DNA from: Castellaniella daejeonensis
Lineage (GTDB): Bacteria; Pseudomonadota; Gammaproteobacteria; Burkholderiales; Burkholderiaceae_B
Assembly: GCF_039523555.1 (NCBI RefSeq)
Contig: NZ_BAAAFN010000015.1
Coordinates: 496,001-560,000 of the forward strand
DNA: 64,000 nt
Direction: 5' to 3'
The translations under genes and the position numbers were made by a program. The notes beneath the pieces are model-generated. The model worked only from the letters and a program-made list of their open reading frames with translations. It did not search any database and was not told where the DNA came from. The number at the start of each line of letters is the position of its first letter. Positions within the stretch are counted from its first letter, which is position 1. Below are positions 26,088 to 31,829 of this stretch, piece after piece.

Positions 26088-26124
26088 TGCCCGGGTGGTG
26101 AAATTGGTAGACGCAGGGGACTCA
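26088..26124 (+). repeat. Direct repeat, copy 2: 5' half of the complete tRNA-Leu
   Basis: Thirty-seven bases identical to 25853-25889; here they continue into the group I intron rather than into the scar segment. Confidence 0.85.
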
Positions 26125-26421
26125 GACCAAATTTGAGCCCTCCGAGGGAAACCTCAGAGGTGAAGCCCGTCAAACTCGGTGAAGGCCCTGGACGATAAGT
26201 CCGAGCTAATGCCGAGCCAAGCCCTGGAGCCGAAAGGCCCCTCGGAAGGTGTAGAGAGCAGACGGCGGGCACCTAAGGCAAAGCGATAACACGCGATGCT
26301 ACGGTGAAGGCGTGCTCCAGACCACGAACGTCATGCTTCGGCATGGCGGCGATGAAAATCGAAGTGGTAAGAAAATCCCCCGCCGCAAGGCGTGCCGGTT
26401 CGATTCCGGCCCCGGGCACCA
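26089..26421 (+). tRNA. tRNA-Leu(CAA), split by a group I intron
   Basis: Exon 1 is 26089-26123 and exon 2 is 26372-26421. Joined, they give an 85-nt class II tRNA: acceptor GCCCGGG/CCCGGGC, anticodon stem GGGGA/TCCCC around loop CTCAAAA (anticodon CAA), long variable arm CGCC-GCAA-GGCG, T arm GCCGG-TTCGATT-CCGGC, discriminator A and encoded CCA. The intron sits in the anticodon loop; the junction is ambiguous by one A (after 26123 or 26124). A strong terminator follows at 26429. The apparent ancestral promoter is 280 bases upstream beside the partial copy, so expression may depend on read-through or on a new promoter. Confidence 0.92.
26124..26371 (+). ncRNA. Group I intron (Azoarcus-type, IC3-like) in tRNA-Leu
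   Basis: This insert of about 248 nt ends in G and contains the conserved core of the small tRNA introns: AATGCCGAGCCAAGC at 26208 (P4/J5 region), AAGGTGTAGAGAGCAGACGG at 26246 (P6'-P7), CACCTAAGGCAAAG near 26271, and ACGGTGAAGGCGTGCTCCAG at 26301. P7 forms between GAGCA (26256-26260) and TGCTC (26313-26317). Compared with the Azoarcus tRNA-Ile intron as I recall it, both strands changed together, so pairing is preserved. P1 pairs exon CTCA (26121-26124) with TGAG (26134-26137). No homing endonuclease frame is present. It should self-splice to give functional tRNA. Confidence 0.88.
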
Positions 26422-26428
26422 ATTTCGG

Positions 26429-26464
26429 AAGGCCGTCTCTGTTTTTACAGAGACGGCCTTTTTT
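26429..26464 (+). terminator. Rho-independent terminator of the tRNA-Leu gene
   Basis: A 14-bp stem (26429-26442 with 26447-26460) reading AAGGCCGTCTCTGT is followed by a T-run. It lies 8 bases after the CCA end. Confidence 0.9.
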
Positions 26465-26723
26465 GCGTCAAGAAGCATCATATTCAGTTTGTTTGAACTG
26501 ACCTCAGATTGAGCTTAACTCAATTCTGGAATTGCAAACTTCACCCCGATATGGTAACAAGACATTATAAAAGAAGACATTAGAGAGACCGCTTTTAAGA
26601 GCACAATTTTTGAATTTTGAGTGTTTCTTGCGTAGTACTTACAAGAACAGCGAGATAAGTAGCTCTTAATCAAGGGCGAAGGTATCCAGCCAGAAGAACT
26701 TTCATGAATATCAGGGAGGTGAG
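26465..26723. other. AT-rich start of the island without a recognisable gene
   Basis: Base composition falls sharply below the backbone here. Open frames in this stretch have no family resemblance or ribosome site. The only functional element seen is GGGAGG at 26714-26719, the ribosome site of the PIN gene. Confidence 0.5.
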
Positions 26724-27037
26724 GTGTCACAGCGTTTACGGTTCTTGTTAGATACCAACGTCCTAATTCCGTTACAGGACTCCCAGCAAGTACTCGAAGA
26801 CAGCTTGGCGAACTTCGTACGCCTGGCAAGCATTGGCGGCCATCAATTGATGTATCACCCGGCCAACATTGCTGATTTCGAACGAGACAGCAATACTATA
26901 CGGCGCCAAAGAAACCTACAACGTATTAGACAATATCCCGCCCTACATGAGCCTGCCCCCTGCGCTTGGAACTCTGACGAGACTAGTCCTAATGATGCAT
27001 GTGACAACGAACTACTCTATGCACTTCACTGTGATGC
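26724..27037 (+). pseudogene. PIN-domain protein, cut off by an IS3-family element
   Basis: The GTG start at 26724 has GGGAGG four bases upstream. The reading frame gives about 105 residues of a PIN-domain ribonuclease-like protein: RLRFLLDTNVLIPLQD carries the first catalytic Asp, MYHPANIADFERD follows, and NDACDNELLYALHCDAV carries the later acidic residues. The IS left end begins at 27038, so the last part of the PIN domain and anything beyond is lost. PIN proteins of this type occur in toxin modules and in longer PIN-GNAT proteins; the partner is not visible. Confidence 0.7.
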
Positions 27038-27100
27038 TGTGAATCGGCCCGGCTACCCTAGACACCCATTTGCCTCATAATGAGGATATCTGGAGGTGTC

Positions 27101-27394
27101 ATGAGCATGAGCGCACAACCGAAGCGATTTACCGAAGAATTCAAGATCGAAGCCGTTCGCCAGGTGACTGAGCGTGGGCACAGAGTGGCCGATGTTGCTG
27201 AGCGGTTGGGAGTGAGTGCCCACAGCCTGTATCAGTGGCGTAAGCGCTATGGGCAAGCAGATTGCACGGCAGTGCGCCGGGAAGCTGATCAGGCGGGCGA
27301 GGTTCGTCGGCTAAAGGCAGAGTTGCGGCGTGTTACCGAAGAGCGCGATATCTTAAAAAAAGCCGCGGCGTACTTTGCGAAGCAGTCCCAATGA
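27101..27394 (+). CDS. IS3-family transposase OrfA
   Basis: A 97-residue DNA-binding subunit. A helix-turn-helix (KRFTEEFKIEAVRQVTE, RVADVAERLGVSAHSLYQWRKRYG) is followed by a leucine-zipper-like coil (EVRRLKAELRRVTEERDILKKAAAYFA). GGAGG lies just before the ATG at 27101. Its stop overlaps OrfB by 4 bases, the usual arrangement for making an OrfAB fusion by frameshifting; the run of A at 27355-27361 (TTAAAAAAA) is the likely slippery site. Confidence 0.9.
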   Translation: MSMSAQPKRFTEEFKIEAVRQVTERGHRVADVAERLGVSAHSLYQWRKRYGQADCTAVRREADQAGEVRRLKAELRRVTEERDILKKAAAYFAKQSQ

Positions 27395-28266
27395 AGTACG
27401 CCTTTATTCGGGACCACGCAGAACAATATCCCGTTCGCCGACTGTGTTCAGTACTGAAGGTCCATCCCAGCGGATACTATGCGTGGCGACGCAATCCTGA
27501 GAGTCGCCGGGCCAGAGAAGATGGTCGGTTACTGAGGCTGATTCGACAAAGCTGGGAAGACAGTGGCCGGATCTACGGCTACCGTAAGGTCACCCATGAT
27601 TTGCGTGACATAGGCGAGCATTGCGGTCGGCATCGCGTCGCCCGACTCATGCGCCAAAACAGAATACGCTCCCAAACGGGATATCGACGCCGTCCTGGAC
27701 ACAAATACGGTCGGCCCAGTGCTGTAGCACCCAACCACTTGCAACAGCAGTTTGATGTGCCAGCGCCCAATAAGGCTTGGGTAACCGACATCACTTATAT
27801 CCGTACACATGAAGGGTGGCTGTATTTGTCGGTGGTGCTGGATCTGTTCTCCCGTCAGGTGGTGGGATGGTCCATGAGCAATACGATCAACAAAGAGCTC
27901 GTTCTAAATGCATTACTGAGTGCCGTCTGGCGTCGTCGCCCTGCCGGGGAGGTGATCATTCATTCCGACCAAGGTAGTCAGTTTGGCAGCCACGACTGGC
28001 GTGACTTCCTACGCGATCACATGCTGACGCCCAGCATGAGTCGGCGTGGCAATTGCTTTGATAATGCGGTCGCAGAAAGCTCTTTTCAGTTGCTCAAACG
28101 CGAGCGTATTCGTCGAAAAGTCTATCCCACGCGGGAACAGGCCAGGGCTGACGTCTTTGACTACATTGAAATGTTTTACAACCGTAAACGACGACATGGC
28201 TATGTGCAGCAGCTACCGCCGGTGGAATACGAAAAGCGTTATTTTTTGAAGAACGGGACTGTCTAG
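27391..28266 (+). CDS. IS3-family transposase OrfB (DDE integrase)
   Basis: A 291-residue catalytic subunit with an HTH_21 region (SWEDSGRIYGYRKVTHDL) and an rve integrase core. The DDE residues are in WVTDITYIRTHEGWLYLSVVLDL (first D), IIHSDQGSQFGS (second D) and SMSRRGNCFDNAVAESSFQLLKRE (E). The frame is complete and undamaged, so the element may be active. Confidence 0.93.
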   Translation: MKYAFIRDHAEQYPVRRLCSVLKVHPSGYYAWRRNPESRRAREDGRLLRLIRQSWEDSGRIYGYRKVTHDLRDIGEHCGRHRVARLMRQNRIRSQTGYRRRPGHKYGRPSAVAPNHLQQQFDVPAPNKAWVTDITYIRTHEGWLYLSVVLDLFSRQVVGWSMSNTINKELVLNALLSAVWRRRPAGEVIIHSDQGSQFGSHDWRDFLRDHMLTPSMSRRGNCFDNAVAESSFQLLKRERIRRKVYPTREQARADVFDYIEMFYNRKRRHGYVQQLPPVEYEKRYFLKNGTV

Positions 28267-28286
28267 AAAACCGGGGTCGATTCACA

Positions 28287-28431
28287 CAAACAGTTTCGCC
28301 CCAAGATCTTCCTCTAGCTCCTTAATCGTCCGCGACAACGGCGACTGTTCAATATGTAGTCGCTCGGCGGCACGTGCGAAATGCAGTTCTTCTGCAACTG
28401 CAAGAAAACAACGAAGGTGGCGGAGTTCCAT
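28287..28431 (-). pseudogene. LysR-family regulator, N-terminal fragment
   Basis: Reading leftward from an ATG at 28431 gives about 48 residues of a LysR helix-turn-helix: MELRHLRCFLAVAEELHF, then ARAAERLHIEQSPLSRTI and KELEEDLGAKLF. The frame is cut by the right end of the IS3 element at 28286. The ligand domain is missing, and no matching remainder lies on the other side of the IS. Confidence 0.85.
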
Positions 28432-28794
28432 CGAGCCTCGCTTCAGAACTTAGGCGCCTAAGGACGGCATTTAGCGAAAACGCTAGTATTAGAAACAAAA
28501 AATGCTGCCGTGTACCATTAGCACATCCTCTAACAGGAAAAGTCACAGTCGCCCCCTCTCGCATTTATCGGCAAAACCGCTTCCGATATAGATGACGAGT
28601 ACTACTGATTGATGTGATTTCCTTGCAAATTACCAGAAGATAATTCCTTTACATAAAGATTACACAAATGTAATGGACTAGTAATCAGAATGTCAGGGGA
28701 AAGAGACCCGACTATGGCATGATGAAATTGCATAAGCTTGATCCCTGGACGCTGCGTTCCATAATTTCATCTCGCAACAGAAGGCATTGGCATC
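28432..28794. other. Promoter region of the Cu-ATPase gene, no gene
   Basis: The 363 bases between the LysR fragment and the ATPase gene contain no supported gene. They include the CopR-like palindrome at 28659-28674 and presumably the ATPase promoter. Confidence 0.6.
28659..28674. promoter_or_regulatory. CopR-box-like palindrome, upstream of Cu-ATPase
   Basis: ATTACACAAATGTAAT: ATTACA and TGTAAT separated by four bases, a perfect inverted repeat, 120 bases before the ATPase ATG. It is one of five such sites in the copper region. Confidence 0.7.
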
Positions 28795-31140
28795 ATGAGC
28801 AATAAAAATCTGTCTCCCGAACACGAGCACAACGATGCGCATCCGCCCAGTCACAACGCTGCCCTTACAGATCCCGTGTGTGGTATGCAAGTGTCAAAAG
28901 ACTCGCCCTATCACGTCGAATACAAGCGAAGGCACTTTCATTTTTGTAGTGCCAAATGCATGGGCACATTCAATAAAGCACCAGAACAGTTTCTGACGCC
29001 CGCATCGGGCCGAGACGATAAAGACCTTGAACAGAGCGTTGCACCGGGAACTATATATACATGTCCCATGCATCCTGAAATTCGCCAGAATCGTCCGGGC
29101 AGTTGCCCCAAATGCGGCATGGCGCTTGAGCCGTTACTGCCTAGTCTCGATGACGATAACCCGGAGCTCAGGGATTTCTCGCGTAGATTCTGGTGGACGT
29201 TGCCCTTCACCATTATCGTTACGGTTCTCGCCATGTTCGGACCACAACTCGGGTGGTTCAGCATGTCGGCACAAACATGGATCGAACTGGTGCTATCGAC
29301 ACCCGTTGTGCTCTGGGCCGGCCAACCTTTCTTCATTCGCGGTTGGCAGTCGGTTATCAACCGCAGCCCCAACATGTGGACGCTCATTGGCCTCGGAACG
29401 GCAGCTGCATACGTCTATAGCGTTGTGGCCACGGTGACACCCGACGTCTTCCCAGACACCTTCATGTCCATGGGACGGATTGCCGTCTACTTTGAAGCGG
29501 CGGTCGTCATCATCTCGTTGACGCTGTTTGGTCAGATTCTTGAGCTGCGGGCGCGCTCGCAAACGTCGGCGGCCATCAAGTCGCTGCTTGGCCTGGCACC
29601 CAAGACGGCACGGCGCATCAACGCCGATGGCTCCGAAGAAGATGTGCCGTTGACCCATGTCCACGAGGGTGATCGCCTTCGCGTGCGGCCCGGCGAGAAA
29701 GTACCGGTTGACGGCACTGTCGAAGAGGGCAGCAGCTCACTGGACGAGTCGATGCTGACGGGTGAACCGCTGCCCGTAAGCAAACGCCCCGGTGACAAGG
29801 TGATCGGCGCGACAATGAACACTTCCGGCTCACTCGTGATCCGCGCCGAAAAAGTGGGCTCGGCGACGGTTCTTTCGCAAATCGTTCAACTTGTGGCACA
29901 AGCCCAGCGCTCGCGGGCGCCTATGCAACGGATGGCCGACGTCGTTGCCGGCTACTTCGTGGTAGCGGTGGTCATCATCGCAGTCGCCACATTGATCACT
30001 TGGGGCCTGATCGGGCCGCAACCAAGTTGGGTGTACGGCTTGATCAACGCGGTTGCCGTGCTGATCATCGCTTGCCCATGTGCACTGGGGTTGGCTACAC
30101 CCATGTCCATCATGGTGGCGACAGGACGCGGTGCTACACAGGGTGTGCTGTTTCGTGATGCGGCAGCCATCGAGAATTTCCGCAAGGTCGATACCCTGAT
30201 CGTCGACAAAACAGGCACTTTGACCGAAGGCCGCCCGACGTTCGAACAAGCAGTGCCAGCGAATGAAGCAACTGCAGATGAAGTGCTGCACTTGGCGGCC
30301 AGCCTGGATCAAGGCAGCGAACATCCGCTTGCTCACGCCATTGTCCAGGCTGCACATGAGCGCGGCTTAACACTCAGTGCGGTTGAAGATTTCGAATCGG
30401 GTAGCGGCATTGGCGTTCGCGGCCACGTTGATGGAAAGCGGCTCGTCCTGGGTAACACCGCCTTGATGCAACAAGAAGGTGTTGATGTCTCAGTCATGAC
30501 GCAAACGGCGGAGCAATTGCGCGCAAAGGGCGCGAGCGTCATGTTCCTGGCCGCAGAGGGAAAATTGACAGGTCTGCTGGCGGTCTCCGACCCAATCAAG
30601 CAAAGCACGCCACAGGCAGTACGCGATCTTCAGCACGCCGGCATTCGGGTCATCATGGCAACTGGCGACGGCATCGCTACAGCCCACTCCGTTGCCAAGC
30701 AGCTGGGCATTGATGAAGTACACGGAGAAGTAAAGCCGGCCGACAAGCTGGACTTGGTGACCAGGCTTCAGGCCGAAGGACGCGTCGTCGCCATGGCGGG
30801 AGACGGCATTAACGATGCACCGGCATTGGCGAAAGCCGATGTGGGCATTGCAATGGGCACCGGCACCGATGTAGCGATGAACAGCGCCCAAGTGACTTTG
30901 GTCAAGGGCGACTTGCGCGGCATTTCAATCGCCCGTGATCTGTCCGAGAAAACGATTGCGAACATGAAGCAAAATCTAGGTTTCGCGTTCGTCTACAACG
31001 CGCTCGGCGTACCGTTGGCCGCCGGCGTGCTCTATCCCCTCACGGGGCTGCTACTTTCGCCAATGTTTGCGGCACTGGCAATGAGTTTGAGTTCAGCGTC
31101 GGTGGTCTTCAACGCACTAAGACTGCGCAAGTCCGTCTGA
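28795..31140 (+). CDS. Cu(I)-translocating P-type ATPase (P1B-1) with YHS and metal-binding N-terminus
   Basis: A 781-residue inner-membrane pump exporting Cu(I) to the periplasm (CopA/CopF class). The N-terminus has a YHS domain (about residues 22-68, TDPVCGMQV and HFCSAKCM) and a second Cys/His domain (YTCPMHPEIRQNRPGSCPKCGM, about 86-107) instead of the usual HMA domain. Core motifs: CPCALGLATP in the sixth helix, DKTGTLTEG phosphorylation site, HPLAHA, GDGINDAPALAKADVGIAMG, and the copper-specific C-terminal helices with YNALGVP and MSLSSASVV. It is monocistronic, with the Met/His-rich gene starting 154 bases later. Confidence 0.95.
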   Translation: MSNKNLSPEHEHNDAHPPSHNAALTDPVCGMQVSKDSPYHVEYKRRHFHFCSAKCMGTFNKAPEQFLTPASGRDDKDLEQSVAPGTIYTCPMHPEIRQNRPGSCPKCGMALEPLLPSLDDDNPELRDFSRRFWWTLPFTIIVTVLAMFGPQLGWFSMSAQTWIELVLSTPVVLWAGQPFFIRGWQSVINRSPNMWTLIGLGTAAAYVYSVVATVTPDVFPDTFMSMGRIAVYFEAAVVIISLTLFGQILELRARSQTSAAIKSLLGLAPKTARRINADGSEEDVPLTHVHEGDRLRVRPGEKVPVDGTVEEGSSSLDESMLTGEPLPVSKRPGDKVIGATMNTSGSLVIRAEKVGSATVLSQIVQLVAQAQRSRAPMQRMADVVAGYFVVAVVIIAVATLITWGLIGPQPSWVYGLINAVAVLIIACPCALGLATPMSIMVATGRGATQGVLFRDAAAIENFRKVDTLIVDKTGTLTEGRPTFEQAVPANEATADEVLHLAASLDQGSEHPLAHAIVQAAHERGLTLSAVEDFESGSGIGVRGHVDGKRLVLGNTALMQQEGVDVSVMTQTAEQLRAKGASVMFLAAEGKLTGLLAVSDPIKQSTPQAVRDLQHAGIRVIMATGDGIATAHSVAKQLGIDEVHGEVKPADKLDLVTRLQAEGRVVAMAGDGINDAPALAKADVGIAMGTGTDVAMNSAQVTLVKGDLRGISIARDLSEKTIANMKQNLGFAFVYNALGVPLAAGVLYPLTGLLLSPMFAALAMSLSSASVVFNALRLRKSV

Positions 31141-31254
31141 CCACCAGTCGCGACGGTGCCAACACTTGAATAATGCTTGAGCGTCGCAGACATTGCTGTT
31201 TTGTAATGTCCGCGACATCGTTTCGACAGTTCCTCCTCAGTATAGTGAATGCAA

Positions 31255-31272
31255 TGACCATGCTCGTGGTCA
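31255..31272. promoter_or_regulatory. TGACCA-N6-TGGTCA palindrome before the Met/His-rich gene
   Basis: A perfect 6-bp inverted repeat directly downstream of a TATAGT (31241-31246), 23 bases before the start codon. The position would suit a repressor. It differs from the CopR-type boxes, and this gene has no complete CopR-type box. Confidence 0.4.
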
Positions 31273-31294
31273 CTTTCACATAAGGAGCGTCATC

Positions 31295-31780
31295 ATGAGA
31301 AGGATCTGTTTAGTTGCGTCCACCATTATTCTGAGTTCGGCCAGCGCGCTGTCGTGGGCTCAAACGACGGACGGGCATAACGCACACCACCCAGCGGGAG
31401 CAGGCAACAATGAAACTTCGGTTTCTGAAAAATCGATAGTGGCAGATCCGGCGCTTCTGAAGCAGAAAATGGATACCCATATGAAGGCCATGCACGCCTT
31501 TCATGAAAATATTCAGAAAGCCACACCTGAAGAACGTAGTGCCCTCATGCCCGAGCACCTCGATTTGATGAAAGAAGGCATGCAGCTAATGGGTATGGCA
31601 TCGGCTGGCATGCATGGTACGGGAATGATGGGAAACGCTCACTCTCAAGCTGAGAAAAGCCCGTCGGCAGCACCGTCCGGCGCAGATCACGAGATGATGC
31701 TGAAGCGGATGGACATGATGCAGGCCATGATGCAAATGATGATGGACAGAATGCCCGCAGCAACCACTACTTCCCCATAA
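31295..31780 (+). CDS. Met/His-rich periplasmic protein, probable copper binder
   Basis: A 161-residue secreted protein: signal peptide to about residue 23 (cleavage after ALSWA), a His-rich start (DGHNAHHPAG), a helical middle (MDTHMKAMHAFHENIQKATPEERSALM) and Met-rich ends (MQLMGMASAGMHGTGMMG, DMMQAMMQMMMDRM). Such Met/His clusters bind Cu(I). It resembles small proteins found in other copper islands but has no family name I can give. AAGGAG precedes the ATG. Confidence 0.8.
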   Translation: MRRICLVASTIILSSASALSWAQTTDGHNAHHPAGAGNNETSVSEKSIVADPALLKQKMDTHMKAMHAFHENIQKATPEERSALMPEHLDLMKEGMQLMGMASAGMHGTGMMGNAHSQAEKSPSAAPSGADHEMMLKRMDMMQAMMQMMMDRMPAATTTSP

Positions 31781-31829
31781 TCGCGGCTTTCTGTTAACAA
31801 ACTGCGCTGGCGCACGGGAGGGAGCCAAT

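Larger units (their letters stand above)
27038..28286 (+). mobile_element. IS3-family insertion sequence (about 1249 bp)
   Basis: Terminal inverted repeats: the left end begins TGTGAATCGGCCCGG and contains CTAGACA; the right end reads TGTCTAGAAAACCGGGG and finishes CGATTCACA at 28286. Inside are orfA and orfB overlapping by 4 bases. The flanks (left GATGC, right CAAAC) show no target duplication, and both neighbours are gene fragments, so this copy has been involved in a deletion or recombination. Confidence 0.85.

Noticed and set aside
26515..26829. A minus-strand open frame of 104 codons at the island start
   Set aside because: No ribosome site or family resemblance, Cys/Ser-rich random composition, and it overlaps the better supported PIN gene on the other strand.
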